Shown: positions 25,188-34,939, counted from the first letter of the stretch. The stretch is DNA of 64,000 bases from Polaribacter vadi (GCF_018861005.1 NZ_JAHKQL010000034.1:62001-126000); one strand, 5' to 3'. A program made the numbers and translations. Notes: generated by a model not told the origin, from the sequence alone.

Positions 25188-26075
25188 TTACTGAATCACT
25201 AATTTTCTAGAAAGTTCTCTCTCAAAACCTTCAACAAAAATAGTGTCTTTGCTAAATTTTACTTTTGCAAATGCAGAAGAGTTTTCTGTGTCTACCATTC
25301 CTTTAAAAGTTAAGTAATGTACATTGTCTACATACTCGTATGCACCTGCATGATTATGGCCATTAAAAAATAACTTTACGTTTTTATAAGGTTTTATTAG
25401 TGATAAAAATTGTTCTCTATTCCAGATATTATGTTGGTCTACAGGATAAATAGGAAAATGACAATAGAATCCAACTTTTTGATTTTCTTTAGTAGCCAAA
25501 TCTAATTCAGATTTTATCCACTTTAGTTGTGTGTTGCTTAAAGCGCCATTATACTTTTTTACATAAGGTAAATTTTTATCCTTTAAAATATTATAAAGAG
25601 AATCTGTTTGTTGTTTTTTATCAGCAGAAATTGCTCCATAAAAACTTAAATCATTACCATCTAAAACTATAAAACGCCAATTCTTTTTGGTGAAGCTGTA
25701 ATACCTGTTTTTTAAATTTAGTTTAGCAATAATTTTCTTTTTGTTAGGTTCACCAACATCAAAGTCGTGGTTTCCTAAAACGTGATAAGATGTTGATTTT
25801 AAAGAATTCCAAGTTGGTAGAATACTGTCTAAACTACTTATTCTTTGATCTATAAAATCGCCTAAATGAATGGTGTAACTTAAAGAGTCTTTATTTAAGG
25901 TTGCTATTGCTTCTTTTAATCTTTGTGGTGATTTTTTATAATATCTATCCCATTTTATTTCGCAATTACAATACTGGCAATCAGAAATTACACCTATTTT
26001 AAAAGTAGTGTTATTTGTTTGTTGAGAAGATGCAATATTTAATATAAAAGCAAAAAATAAAATTATTTTTTTCAT
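25188..26075 (-). CDS. Secreted ADP-ribose/CDP-alcohol diphosphatase-like phosphoesterase
   Basis: A 295-residue calcineurin-fold phosphoesterase with a signal peptide (to ...IASSQQ). The metal motifs are IGVISDCQYCNCE (D-x-Q instead of D-x-H), LGDFIDQ, LGNHDFDVG, CHFPIYP and NGHNHAGAY. The D-x-Q start followed by WDRYYKKSPQRL is the mark of the Mn-dependent ADP-ribose/CDP-alcohol diphosphatase group. It probably hydrolyses a nucleotide diphosphate outside the cytoplasm. It has its own TATATTTG promoter box. Confidence 0.83.
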   Translation of the reverse strand: MKKIILFFAFILNIASSQQTNNTTFKIGVISDCQYCNCEIKWDRYYKKSPQRLKEAIATLNKDSLSYTIHLGDFIDQRISSLDSILPTWNSLKSTSYHVLGNHDFDVGEPNKKKIIAKLNLKNRYYSFTKKNWRFIVLDGNDLSFYGAISADKKQQTDSLYNILKDKNLPYVKKYNGALSNTQLKWIKSELDLATKENQKVGFYCHFPIYPVDQHNIWNREQFLSLIKPYKNVKLFFNGHNHAGAYEYVDNVHYLTFKGMVDTENSSAFAKVKFSKDTIFVEGFERELSRKLVIQ

Positions 26076-26094
26076 TATTTAATGTAATTAGTTA

Positions 26095-26102
26095 CAAATA
26101 TA
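26095..26102 (-). promoter_or_regulatory. TAnnTTTG box of the phosphoesterase gene
   Basis: TATATTTG on the minus strand, 19 bp before the ATG. Confidence 0.45.
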
Positions 26103-26185
26103 TTGTAATAAAAAACGCAATCAAATTAAAGATTATGTTTTAATAATTAGATTTTTAATGATTTATTTATTGTGTAAAAATAAGA

Positions 26186-26211
26186 AACCGAACTGTAAAT
26201 ACAGTTCGGTT
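26186..26211. terminator. Perfect 12-bp inverted repeat
   Basis: AACCGAACTGTA-AA-TACAGTTCGGTT. It may be a second terminator, but both arms contain ACAGTTCGG, which fits the published LytTR half-site consensus, so it could instead be a protein-binding site. Confidence 0.55.
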
Positions 26212-26252
26212 AATGTTTTAAATAAGCTATCCCCCAATAGAATATTTAAAAA

Positions 26253-26276
26253 AAAGGACTACTTGAGTAATCCTTT
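26253..26276 (-). terminator. Intrinsic terminator of the LytS/LytTR operon
   Basis: Minus-strand stem AAAGGATTAC-TCAA-GTAGTCCTTT with one U-G pair, followed by a run of T. The wobble pairs only in the minus-strand RNA (the plus strand would have C-A), which fixes its direction. Confidence 0.75.
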
Positions 26277-26342
26277 AAAATTTATGGTTGAATTTTTTTG
26301 TTAAAGGTAATAGTATTTGTGAAATTTACATAGTAATAGTTT

Positions 26343-26372
26343 CCGAACTGTAAGTATTTGTTTCCGAATTTA
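26343..26372 (-). promoter_or_regulatory. LytTR-like direct-repeat pair
   Basis: On the minus strand TAAATTCGG and ACAGTTCGG are separated by 12 bp (21-bp period). This is the spacing known for LytTR regulators; the second half-site matches the published consensus fully, the first with one mismatch. It lies 32 bp beyond the LytTR gene stop. Confidence 0.35.
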
Positions 26373-26403
26373 ATTTTTAAGTTATAAATCTTAATTACTT
26401 CAC

Positions 26404-27141
26404 TTACAAATGGTTTGTAAATATTTTTTCAAAATCATCTTTATGACCTTTACTAATTGGTACTTTATAACCGTTTTTTAAAATAACTTCTTTGTCTTTT
26501 TTAGAATAAGTTTTAATGGTATTTATATTAATAATCCATGATCTATGTGCTCTAATAAATTTTTCATCATCTAAGAATAAGTTTTCATAATAGCTAAGTT
26601 TTTTAGAAACTAAAAAAGTTTTATCATCTAAAAGATATATTTTAGAGTACATTCTATCTGCCTCAATACACAAGATATTATCTATTTGTACTATTACATA
26701 ATCATTTTTATGAGGAATAGCTAATTTTTTATTGTTCTCTTTTAATAATTTATATCGATTTACAGATATTTTATTTTTTATATTATTTTCTACTTTTAGA
26801 ATTGCTTCTTTTAATAAATCTACATCTATTGGTTTTAATAGATAATCAATTGCTGCTACTTGAAATGCTTTTATGGCATAGTTATCGTAAGCAGTTACAA
26901 AAATTATTTGGAAATTAATTTCTGAGAATTCTTCTAACAACTGGAAACCATTTTTTTGAGGCATTTGTATGTCTAAAAAAACAATATCTGGTTTGTTTTT
27001 TTTTATTAAAAGAACTGCATCTTTTACATTAGATGCTTCTGCTAAAATTTTTACATTACTACAGAAATCGTTTAATAAGTATCTTAAGTTTTCTCTTGCA
27101 TTAATTTCATCATCTACAATTATGGCATTAATTTTAGTCAT
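26404..27141 (-). CDS. LytTR-family response regulator
   Basis: A 245-residue regulator. The receiver is at residues 5-120, with acidic pocket D10-D11, phospho-acceptor D57 (VFLDIQMPQ), T and K in FVTAYDNYAIKAF and DYLLKPI. A LytTR DNA-binding domain occupies about 140-245 (IDNILCIEADRMYSKIYL, FIRAHRSWIININTIKTYS). It overlaps its cognate kinase by 8 bp. LytTR-like sites occur just downstream, so autoregulation or a short downstream transcript is possible. Confidence 0.93.
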   Translation of the reverse strand: MTKINAIIVDDEINARENLRYLLNDFCSNVKILAEASNVKDAVLLIKKNKPDIVFLDIQMPQKNGFQLLEEFSEINFQIIFVTAYDNYAIKAFQVAAIDYLLKPIDVDLLKEAILKVENNIKNKISVNRYKLLKENNKKLAIPHKNDYVIVQIDNILCIEADRMYSKIYLLDDKTFLVSKKLSYYENLFLDDEKFIRAHRSWIININTIKTYSKKDKEVILKNGYKVPISKGHKDDFEKIFTNHL

Positions 27142-30025
27142 CTGAAAAAGTGTAGGGTATTTTAATAATTACTTTAGTTCCGTTATTAACATCTTCATAT
27201 TTAAAACCAATATCGGTTTTATAATAATCTTTTAAAATTTTTAATTTACTACTTATCGATTTTGTAGAGAAAGATTTTTTTGTTTTATTTCTTTTATCAT
27301 TTATTATTGTTGCTGCTTTTATGCCAATACCATTATCTATAATTATACAATTTAATGTGTCTTCTAAAATAAATTCAATATTTATAATACCAACACCATC
27401 TGTTTTATGTAATAATCCGTGGTTAATAGCATTTTCTATAAATGGTTGAATTATCATAGTTGGTATTTTTACATTATCTATAGATTCTGATCCAATAATT
27501 TTATAAGAAAAACCATCTTTAAAACGTAAATTTTCTAACTCTAAATATTTTTTTATGATAGATAATTCTTCATCAAAATAAACAAAACTCTTAGTGCTTA
27601 AGATTAGGTTTTCTCTTAATAGTGATGAAAATTTAGTTAGGTAATTATAGGCTTTTTGTTTTTCACCTTTTAGGACTAAGTTTTGTATAGAGTTTAAAGC
27701 ATTAAATGTAAAATGCGGATTCATTTGAGACTGTAAAGTTTCTAGTTTAGAAGTTATTAACTCTTTTTGCATTCTTTCTTTTTCTATAGCTTGTTTTTGT
27801 TTTCTTTCTTTTTTTCTGATGCTTTTCAAGATAATTAACCAAAATAATCCAAATATTAGAATTGGTACTAAGAATACAAACCATATTTGTCTATAAAATG
27901 GTGCATTTATTTTTAATGTTATCGTTTTTTCTAAAGATTGTTGTTGTTGATTAAGTTTTATTGCTTTTAATGTAATATTATAATTACCTGGTGCAAGATT
28001 ATTAAATGTAACTTGATTTATCCCTTTTTCAATAGTATTCCATTTAGGTTTATCAGAACCATCTAATAATTTGTATTTATAAGTAATATCACTATCACCT
28101 AAAAAACCGTTTGTCTGAAAATTAATTTTTATTTTTTTTTCGTTAGATTTTAATTCATAATTTACTTTCTCTGTAACTTTTTCATCATTTATTAAAATAG
28201 ATGTAAAGTAGAAATCAAGAATTTTACGGTCCAAAAAAACTTTTTCTTTATTTATTTTAAATAAGCCTTTATTTGAGCTAAAATAAATATGTTTTTCAAA
28301 TGGAATTATTTCTGAAATATTAAAAGAATTTAAACCATCTTTTTGGGTAAGGTTTTTAAATTTTCCAGTTTCAGAGTTTAATAATTGTAAACCTTTATCT
28401 GTAGTAACCCAAAGATAATTACCATCTCCTTTTATTTTACCTGCTTGGTTAGATAATAAACCATTTTTAGTAGTATAATTAATTACAGGTTCATTGTTTT
28501 TAAGCCCAATTATACCGTCTTTTAATGTAGATATCCAAATTATACCATTATTTGTTTCATCTATATCTATAGCAATTATAGGTTGATTTTTAAATTTTAT
28601 TTTTGTGCTTTCGTTATTTTCTGAATGTTTTTCTACACCATCAACATAACCAACAAACATTTCTTTATTCTTACTATAATGTGTTGTATATGCTCTAGTT
28701 CTTCTTAAAATTTTGCTTTTTTTATTGTTAATATTAGTAACTCTAGCTGCATCATGTAAGGCATTAAGTATGTAGTTATTGTCTATTACAACAAAATCTT
28801 TAGCATTTCTTAAAAAATCATCTCTTACTAACTCTTTCTTTTTCTTATCATAAATTAATGAGTAATTATTTAAGCTTAAAAATACCTTTTCTTTATTTTG
28901 GCCAATATCATATATTTTTTTAGTGTACTTATTTTTTATAAAATTTAATTTGCTTTTTTTTATATTTAATATGGCTAAATCTCCTTTTACAGAACCCAAA
29001 AAAAGTGCATCTTTATCTATTTTAGATAATGCACTTATATTCGATTTTTCTTCTGGAATATCATATTTTTCTATATATAAATTAGGTATTATATAAATTC
29101 CATTTCTTAAAGATACAAACCAATAATTATCATCTCTATCTTTTAATAGGCCACCCACATCTTTTCCTATAAAATAGGTGTTAATATGTTTTAGCTTTTC
29201 GTTTTTTATAGTGTAGGTATAAACGCCTAAATAAGTACAGAGCCAAATTTGATTATTTACTTCATAAATATTTATAATTTCGTTATTATCAAATATTTTA
29301 GGAAGCTTTATTTCTTTTAGTTTATCGTTTATTTCATAAAATAGTTTTGGTTTTATTTTAGAATTTACAACATTGTATGCATAAATTAAATTCTTTTTTT
29401 CATAAGAATGTATAGACCATTTATTAAAACGAAAATCTTTATAACCGTCTAAATTATATATTATTTTAGGTGATGAATTTTTAGTTGTTCGAAATATTTT
29501 ATAATCTCTATAGATGTAAAGAGTATCGGTTTTTCTTTTGTTTTTTATTAAAACCCCTTTATTAAACTCTCTTAACTCAGAAGGATTGTCTATTGCATAA
29601 GTGTAAATACCTTTCATGGTATTTATTAATATTTTATTTTGATGAAAAGCAAAAGAAGTAATTATTCCATTAGTTTCATGACCTATATCTAAAAAAAGTG
29701 ATAGTTCATCATTCTCAATAAAAAAAAACTGACCAGAAATATTATTACACCAGATTCTACCTTTTGAGTCTAATTTTAATCCAAAAACAGATAAGCCTCT
29801 TTTTTTTTGATGAGTGTAATTCTTAAAAGTTTTACCATCATAACGAAAAAGACCTTTATTAGCAGCAAGCCAAATAAAACCTTTGCTATCTTCAATAATA
29901 TCGTAGAACTCAATATCAGGCAAACCCTCTTTATCAGTTAAATGATGAAAAATAGGGTGCTGAGCATTTATTTTAATTGAAAGAAATAAAAAACAGAAAA
30001 CAAGAAATAAAGTAATTCTTTTCAT
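27134..30025 (-). CDS. LytS-type sensor kinase with beta-propeller sensor
   Basis: A 963-residue sensor. I place the start at ATG 30025, where MKRITLFLVFCFLFLSIKINAQ forms a signal peptide; a longer reading would run into the dnaK terminator. A periplasmic two-component propeller region (repeats such as DSKGRIWCNN, DRDDNYWFVS, TTDKGLQLLNSETG) spans about 25-640. Then comes a Y_Y_Y domain (YKYKLLDG ... LAPGNYNITLKAI), one membrane segment (IWFVFLVPILIFGLFWLIIL), a His_kinase domain (QSQMNPHFTFNALNSIQNL) and a HATPase (FIENAINHGLL, IIDNGIGI). Partner of the LytTR regulator; the ligand is unknown. Confidence 0.92.
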   Translation of the reverse strand: MKRITLFLVFCFLFLSIKINAQHPIFHHLTDKEGLPDIEFYDIIEDSKGFIWLAANKGLFRYDGKTFKNYTHQKKRGLSVFGLKLDSKGRIWCNNISGQFFFIENDELSLFLDIGHETNGIITSFAFHQNKILINTMKGIYTYAIDNPSELREFNKGVLIKNKRKTDTLYIYRDYKIFRTTKNSSPKIIYNLDGYKDFRFNKWSIHSYEKKNLIYAYNVVNSKIKPKLFYEINDKLKEIKLPKIFDNNEIINIYEVNNQIWLCTYLGVYTYTIKNEKLKHINTYFIGKDVGGLLKDRDDNYWFVSLRNGIYIIPNLYIEKYDIPEEKSNISALSKIDKDALFLGSVKGDLAILNIKKSKLNFIKNKYTKKIYDIGQNKEKVFLSLNNYSLIYDKKKKELVRDDFLRNAKDFVVIDNNYILNALHDAARVTNINNKKSKILRRTRAYTTHYSKNKEMFVGYVDGVEKHSENNESTKIKFKNQPIIAIDIDETNNGIIWISTLKDGIIGLKNNEPVINYTTKNGLLSNQAGKIKGDGNYLWVTTDKGLQLLNSETGKFKNLTQKDGLNSFNISEIIPFEKHIYFSSNKGLFKINKEKVFLDRKILDFYFTSILINDEKVTEKVNYELKSNEKKIKINFQTNGFLGDSDITYKYKLLDGSDKPKWNTIEKGINQVTFNNLAPGNYNITLKAIKLNQQQQSLEKTITLKINAPFYRQIWFVFLVPILIFGLFWLIILKSIRKKERKQKQAIEKERMQKELITSKLETLQSQMNPHFTFNALNSIQNLVLKGEKQKAYNYLTKFSSLLRENLILSTKSFVYFDEELSIIKKYLELENLRFKDGFSYKIIGSESIDNVKIPTMIIQPFIENAINHGLLHKTDGVGIINIEFILEDTLNCIIIDNGIGIKAATIINDKRNKTKKSFSTKSISSKLKILKDYYKTDIGFKYEDVNNGTKVIIKIPYTFSDD

Positions 30026-30067
30026 AATGTTTAAAACAACTGAACCAAAAGTAATTAATATTAATAG

Positions 30068-30101
30068 AAAAACCCATTGCAATTTTTTGCAATGGGTTTT
30101 T
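30068..30101 (-). terminator. Intrinsic terminator of dnaK
   Basis: A perfect 15-bp stem (AAAAACCCATTGCAA / TTGCAATGGGTTTTT) with a TTTT loop, about 94 bp after the dnaK stop on the minus strand. Confidence 0.88.
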
Positions 30102-30194
30102 TAATATTAAAAAAGATGTTTTCTTTTTTGAAATTTCTTTTTAAAGGAAATAAGTGAATTACATAAAATTTCTATCGAAATTTTGTTATTCTAC

Positions 30195-32102
30195 TTATTT
30201 TACTTCTTCGAAATCTACATCTTCTACATTATCTCCTTGGTCTGCACCAGATTCTGGTTGTCCTTGAGCTTCTGCACCAGGATTACCTCCTTGAGCAGCT
30301 TGTTCAGCAGCATACATTTCTTCAGAGGCAACTTTCCAAGCTTCATTAATCTTTTCCATAGCAGCATCAATTTGTGCTAAATCTTTAGATTCATGAGCAG
30401 CTTTTAATTCTACTAAAGCAGCTTCAATTGGTCCTTTTTTATCCGCAGATAGTTTATCACCAAATTCTTTTAATTGCTTTTCTGTTTGAAAGATCATAGA
30501 GTCAGCTCCATTTACTTTTTCTGCAGTTTCTTTAGCAGCTTTATCAGCATCAGCATTTGCTTCTGCATCTTGTCTCATTTTTTCGATTTCTTCTTCAGAT
30601 AATCCAGAAGAAGCTTCGATTCTAATTTCATGAGATTTGTTTGTTCCTTTGTCTAAAGCAGAAACTTTAATAATACCATTTGCATCAATATCAAAAGTTA
30701 CTTCAATTTGAGGAACTCCTCTTTGTGCTGGTGGTAAACCATCTAAATGGAAACGACCAATTGTATTATTATCTGCAGCCATTGCTCTTTCACCTTGTAA
30801 AACGTGAATTTCTACAGATGGTTGATTATCAACAGCAGTTGAAAATACTTGTGATTTTTTAGTAGGAATTGTTGTGTTTGCATCAATTAATTTTGTGAAA
30901 ACATTCCCCATAGTTTCAATACCTAATGATAAAGGTGTAACGTCTAATAACAATACATCTTTTACATCACCAGTTAAAACTCCACCTTGTATTGCAGCAC
31001 CTAAAGAAACAACTTCATCAGGATTTACACCTTTACTTGGAGATTTACCAAAGAATTTTTCTACTGCTTCTTGTATTGCAGGTATTCTTGTAGAACCACC
31101 AACTAAGATAATTTCGTCAATTTCAGAAGTTGATAAATCAGCATTTTTTAAAGCTGTTTTACAAGGCTCAATAGTTCTTTTGATTAAATCGTCTATTAAT
31201 TGCTCAAATTTAGCTCTGCTTAAAGTTCTAACCAGGTGTTTTGGTCCGCTTGCAGTAGCAGTAATATATGGTAAGTTAATTTCTGTTGAAGCAGAAGAAG
31301 ATAATTCAATCTTTGCTTTTTCAGCAGCTTCTTTTAAACGTTGTAAAGCCATAGGATCTGTTGTTAAATCCATGTTTTCTTCCGCTTTAAATTCTGCAGC
31401 TAACCAATCAATAATTTTTGCATCAACATCATCTCCACCTAAGTGTGTATCTCCATCTGTAGCTAATACTTCAAAAACACCATCTCCTAATTCTAAGATA
31501 GAAACATCATGTGTTCCACCACCAAAGTCAAAAACAACAATTTTTTTATCGTCATGTGCTTTGTCCATTCCATAAGCTAAAGCAGCAGCTGTAGGCTCAT
31601 TGATAATTCTTTCTACTTTTAAACCAGCAATTTCACCTGCTTCTTTAGTAGCTTGTCTTTGTGCATCGTTAAAATATGCAGGTACTGTAATTACAGCAGA
31701 ACTTACATCTGTTCCTAAATAGTCTTCAGCAGTTTTCTTCATTTTTTGAAGAACCATTGCAGAGATTTCTTGTGGTGTATATAAGCGACCATCAATATCT
31801 ACACGAGGTGTATCATTATCTCCTTTTACTACTTTATAAGGTACTCTCTTAATTTCGTTAGAAGATTCAGAAAATTTATTACCCATAAAACGTTTAATAG
31901 AAGAAACGGTTTTTGTAGGGTTAGTTACTGCTTGTCTTTTTGCTGGGTCACCAATTTTACGTTCTCCTCCTTCTACAAAGGCAACAATAGATGGTGTGGT
32001 TCTTTTTCCTTCAGCATTAGGAATTACAACTGGCTCATTACCTTCCATTACAGAAACACATGAGTTTGTTGTTCCTAAATCAATTCCAATTATTTTACTC
32101 AT
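30195..32102 (-). CDS. dnaK: Chaperone DnaK (Hsp70)
   Basis: A 635-residue Hsp70. The ATPase domain has [49 protein letters not shown] and [12 protein letters not shown]. The linker [15 protein letters not shown] leads to the peptide-binding domain and a helical lid; the C-terminal tail ends in the acidic [12 protein letters not shown] typical of bacterial DnaK. It folds and refolds proteins with DnaJ and GrpE, neither of which is adjacent here. A sigma-54-like element lies 51 bp upstream. There is a strong terminator downstream, so it is monocistronic. Confidence 0.98.
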   Translation of the reverse strand: MSKIIGIDLGTTNSCVSVMEGNEPVVIPNAEGKRTTPSIVAFVEGGERKIGDPAKRQAVTNPTKTVSSIKRFMGNKFSESSNEIKRVPYKVVKGDNDTPRVDIDGRLYTPQEISAMVLQKMKKTAEDYLGTDVSSAVITVPAYFNDAQRQATKEAGEIAGLKVERIINEPTAAALAYGMDKAHDDKKIVVFDFGGGTHDVSILELGDGVFEVLATDGDTHLGGDDVDAKIIDWLAAEFKAEENMDLTTDPMALQRLKEAAEKAKIELSSSASTEINLPYITATASGPKHLVRTLSRAKFEQLIDDLIKRTIEPCKTALKNADLSTSEIDEIILVGGSTRIPAIQEAVEKFFGKSPSKGVNPDEVVSLGAAIQGGVLTGDVKDVLLLDVTPLSLGIETMGNVFTKLIDANTTIPTKKSQVFSTAVDNQPSVEIHVLQGERAMAADNNTIGRFHLDGLPPAQRGVPQIEVTFDIDANGIIKVSALDKGTNKSHEIRIEASSGLSEEEIEKMRQDAEANADADKAAKETAEKVNGADSMIFQTEKQLKEFGDKLSADKKGPIEAALVELKAAHESKDLAQIDAAMEKINEAWKVASEEMYAAEQAAQGGNPGAEAQGQPESGADQGDNVEDVDFEEVK

Positions 32103-32152
32103 AATAATTATTTTATATTAATTTTTTAAATTCAATTTTACAATGTGTATTA

Positions 32153-32169
32153 GTCAAAGGCTGTGCCAA
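32153..32169 (-). promoter_or_regulatory. Sigma-54-like -24/-12 element before dnaK
   Basis: TTGGCACAGCCTTTGAC on the minus strand. The -24 half (TTGGCAC) is perfect; the -12 half has TTG then A instead of C, at correct spacing. It would give a leader of about 40 nt. Confidence 0.35.
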
Positions 32170-32217
32170 CCGCTTTTTGCATAGAAATTGTCAGTTTTTT
32201 TTTAAAAAGACATTCAT

Positions 32218-32240
32218 AGTTGTGACAATATGACACAACT
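32218..32240. promoter_or_regulatory. Inverted repeat between dnaK and DUF2853
   Basis: AGTTGTG-N9-CACAACT, perfect 7-bp arms, in the divergent spacer. Possibly an operator for either gene. Confidence 0.35.
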
Positions 32241-32292
32241 TGTAAAACCTACATCTCAACGAATTCCACTTTACATAACGCATTTATTTTTA

Positions 32293-32300
32293 TATATTTG
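32293..32300 (+). promoter_or_regulatory. TAnnTTTG box of the DUF2853 gene
   Basis: TATATTTG on the plus strand, 52 bp before the ATG. Confidence 0.45.
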
Positions 32301-32352
32301 AGTAATTCTTAAGAAATTAAAGAATCCTAATAATTAACTTAAATAAAAAACG

Positions 32353-32691
32353 ATGAGTAAATTTGACGAGAAAGTAGCACAGTATTCTAAATTTATGGAT
32401 GAAAAAGGGCTAAAGTATGATGCAGACTTATTAAAAGCTGTAACAAAAGGTTTAGGTCCGTCTATTTATAAAAGAGATGCTGAAACTGTATCTGGTTCAG
32501 ACGCTAAAGAATTAGCCACTGTAAAAAAGAACTTTTTAATGAAAAAGTTAGGTTTAGATGATACACCTGCTTTAGATGAAGCAATTGCTAAAGTAATTGA
32601 AGCAATTGGTAAATCAGAAAGAAGTAAATACAGAGCTGTTGTTTATTATATGTTAGCTGTTGAATTTGGTAAGGAATCTATTTATAGCTAA
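32353..32691 (+). CDS. DUF2853 family protein
   Basis: A 112-residue soluble, helical protein. DUF2853 marks include SKFDEKVAQYSKFMDEKGL at the N-terminus, LLKAVTKGLGPSIYKRDAE, VKKNFLMKKLGL, and a C-terminal YRAVVYYMLAVEFGK. The structure is known as an all-helical fold in the family, but the function is not. It is divergent from dnaK and has its own TATATTTG box and strong terminator, so it is monocistronic. Confidence 0.86.
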   Translation: MSKFDEKVAQYSKFMDEKGLKYDADLLKAVTKGLGPSIYKRDAETVSGSDAKELATVKKNFLMKKLGLDDTPALDEAIAKVIEAIGKSERSKYRAVVYYMLAVEFGKESIYS

Positions 32692-32713
32692 AATAGAACT
32701 TTATAATTATTAT

Positions 32714-32744
32714 AAAAAATCCAACTCATTGAGTTGGATTTTTT
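32714..32744 (+). terminator. Terminator of the DUF2853 gene
   Basis: 15-nt perfect arms (AAAAAATCCAACTCA / TGAGTTGGATTTTTT) about one central base, ending in a T-tract. It ends only 34 bp before the sdaA start. Confidence 0.85.
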
Positions 32745-32778
32745 ACTTTTACAGCCTAAAATTTAATCGCTTTTACGA

Positions 32779-34203
32779 ATGTCGCAATTTATTAGTGTTT
32801 TTGATATGCTTAAAATAGGTGTTGGCCCATCAAGTTCGCATACATTAGGTCCTTGGAGAGCTGCCCAAGAATGGGTTAGTAATTTGAGAACTACTAATTT
32901 GTTTGATAAAATTGATGCAGTAAAAGTAGATTTATATGGTTCTTTATCTCTAACAGGTAAAGGGCATGCAACTGATTTAGCAATTCTATTAGGTTTAAGT
33001 GAAGCAGATCCTGAATATATACCCATAGAGGATATTGCCATTATTGTAGATCGTATTAACACACAAAAAGAAATTTATTTTAAAGGCGGCAAAAAAATCC
33101 CTTTTTATAAAGAATCTATTGTTTTTAATCGAGATTTTTTACCTTTTCATTCTAATGGTGTCACTTTTAGAGGTTTCTCAGAAGGAGTAGAAATATCAAC
33201 AGAAACTTATTATTCTATTGGTGGTGGTTTTATTATTCAAGAGGATAATAATCTAGAGGACGAAATAGAAATTAATAAAAAGAACTTTCCTTATCCTATA
33301 AATCGTGCCAAACAATTAGAAGAGTATTGTGAAAAAGAAAATTTGCTAATTTCTGATATCGTTTTTAAAAATGAATTAGAAATTAATTCAGAAGAAAAAA
33401 TTGATGCTGAATTGAATAGAATTTGGGATACCATGTTAGAGTGCATGTATATTGGTTGTCATACCAAAGGCATACTTCCTGGAGGCTTAAATGTAAAACG
33501 TAGAGCTTTTGACATTCAAGAAAAGTTGATAAAAGATGCAGTCTACACAAACCCTAAAGAATGGATTACTGCCATTAGAAGTTCTGAAGTAAAATTTAGA
33601 GAAATTCTAAAATGGGTAAGTTGTTTTGCGCTTTCTGTAAATGAAGTAAATGCTGCTTTAGGTAGAGTAGTAACAGCACCAACAAATGGAAGTGCAGGAG
33701 TAATACCAGCAGTTTTAATGTATTATTTAGTAATTGAAAATCATAATGCTGGTTTTAAAGAAATAAAACAGTTTTTGTTAACTGCTGGCGAAATTGGCAG
33801 TATTTTTAAAAAAAATGCTACAATATCTGCAGCAATGGGTGGTTGCCAAGCAGAAATAGGTGTTTCTTCTGCAATGGCTGCAGCAGCTTTAACAGAATTA
33901 TTAGGTGGTACACCAGCACAATCTTTAGTAGCAGCAGAAATAGCAATGGAACATCATTTGGGTTTAACTTGCGATCCTATTGGAGGTTTGGTACAAGTAC
34001 CTTGTATAGAACGTAATTCTATGGGAGCAATAAAAGCGATTAATGCAGCAGAAATGGCTTTAGAAACCAATCCTAAAGAAGTAAAAGTACCTTTAGATAA
34101 AGTAATAGATACCATGTGGGAAACTGCAAAAGATATGCACAAAAACTACAAAGAAACCTCAGAAGGAGGTTTGGCTATAAATGTTGGTTTAGCAGATTGT
34201 TAG
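32779..34203 (+). CDS. sdaA: L-serine ammonia-lyase, single-chain [4Fe-4S] type
   Basis: A 474-residue iron-sulfur enzyme deaminating L-serine to pyruvate. The N-terminal beta domain starts with [22 protein letters not shown]; the catalytic alpha domain shows [56 protein letters not shown], and [19 protein letters not shown], which supply cluster cysteines. It has no PLP motif. The start lies 34 bp after a terminator, so its promoter must overlap that hairpin or it has a very short leader. Confidence 0.95.
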   Translation: MSQFISVFDMLKIGVGPSSSHTLGPWRAAQEWVSNLRTTNLFDKIDAVKVDLYGSLSLTGKGHATDLAILLGLSEADPEYIPIEDIAIIVDRINTQKEIYFKGGKKIPFYKESIVFNRDFLPFHSNGVTFRGFSEGVEISTETYYSIGGGFIIQEDNNLEDEIEINKKNFPYPINRAKQLEEYCEKENLLISDIVFKNELEINSEEKIDAELNRIWDTMLECMYIGCHTKGILPGGLNVKRRAFDIQEKLIKDAVYTNPKEWITAIRSSEVKFREILKWVSCFALSVNEVNAALGRVVTAPTNGSAGVIPAVLMYYLVIENHNAGFKEIKQFLLTAGEIGSIFKKNATISAAMGGCQAEIGVSSAMAAAALTELLGGTPAQSLVAAEIAMEHHLGLTCDPIGGLVQVPCIERNSMGAIKAINAAEMALETNPKEVKVPLDKVIDTMWETAKDMHKNYKETSEGGLAINVGLADC

Positions 34204-34294
34204 AGTTTAGTCTATTAGTACACAGTTTGCAATAGACAGTGAGCAGTAACAGTGTAAATTAAAAAAAGTCATTGTTATTTTAAGTAATAAATCT
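34204..34294. other. CAGT-rich spacer between convergent genes
   Basis: Scattered CAGT-type words (ACAGTTTGC, GACAGTGAGCAGTAACAGTG) resemble the spacer at 8216-8285. No stable terminator was found. Confidence 0.3.
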
Positions 34295-34939
34295 TTATTT
34301 AATTTCTATTTTATCGCCTAAAAATTTGGGTTTTACATCAAAAATAATATCCACAAAAACTTTAACCCTAGCAAGGTATTCTCTGAATTGAACTTTAATT
34401 CCTGATTTTCCACTTACATCTTTTGCATTGAATCCGATTGCTTTTATATTAAAGTGTTCTGCTAAATAAATAGCTCTTTCATTATGAAATTTTTGTGATA
34501 TTATGGTTACCGAATTTTGACCAAATATTTCTTTTATTCTTATAACAGAATCTAAAGTTCTAAAACCTGCATAATCTAAAAATATTTTATTTTCCGGTAT
34601 TCCAGCTTTTATTAAATCGTTTTTAAAATCTGTGGGTTCATCATAACTTTTTGAGCCATTATCTCCACTAATAACTATAAAATTTATTTTACCAGATTTA
34701 AATAAATTAATTGCAGCATCTAACCTGTATTTGTAATACAGGTTTATATATCCATTTCTTAAATATTTTGAGGTTCCTAGAATTAATCCAATTTTATTTT
34801 CAGGGATATTTTTAGTTTCTGAAAAAACTTTTTCAGTTGCATTTTTTTGAATAATTATATTAGATATGAAAATGCTAATTAAACAAAAGAGACCAAAAAA
34901 CAGTAAAATCTTAGATGATTTAATGATCAGTTTTTTCAT
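34295..34939 (-). CDS. SanA/YdcF-family (DUF218) membrane-anchored protein
   Basis: A 214-residue protein with one N-terminal membrane segment (ILLFFGLFCLISIFISNIII) and a DUF218 fold: GLILGTSKYLRNGYINLYYKYRLDAA, FIVISGDNG, DEPTDFKNDLI, FLDYAGFRTLDSV, IISQKFHNERAIYLAEHF. Relatives (SanA, ElyC) affect envelope integrity and drug exclusion; the chemistry is unproven. It lies 2 bp after yaaA and is probably co-transcribed with it. Confidence 0.86.
   Translation of the reverse strand: MKKLIIKSSKILLFFGLFCLISIFISNIIIQKNATEKVFSETKNIPENKIGLILGTSKYLRNGYINLYYKYRLDAAINLFKSGKINFIVISGDNGSKSYDEPTDFKNDLIKAGIPENKIFLDYAGFRTLDSVIRIKEIFGQNSVTIISQKFHNERAIYLAEHFNIKAIGFNAKDVSGKSGIKVQFREYLARVKVFVDIIFDVKPKFLGDKIEIK

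Larger units (their letters stand above)
26076..26403. other. 328-bp intergenic region with two hairpins and regulator-like repeats
   Basis: No ORF is supported. From left to right it holds the TATATTTG box for the phosphoesterase, a perfect 12-bp hairpin, a minus-strand intrinsic terminator and a pair of LytTR-like 9-mers just past the LytTR gene. Each is listed separately. Confidence 0.6.

Noticed and set aside
26186..26276. Possible riboswitch
   Set aside because: Only two simple hairpins are visible; they lie downstream of the LytTR gene and no aptamer-like conserved core is seen.
30026..30082. Longer N-terminus of the LytS-type kinase
   Set aside because: It would include the dnaK terminator hairpin; ATG 30025 gives a proper signal peptide.
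30874..31575. 233-codon open frame antisense to dnaK
   Set aside because: It lies wholly within the certain dnaK gene, its composition mirrors dnaK codon use, and it has no promoter or recognisable domain.
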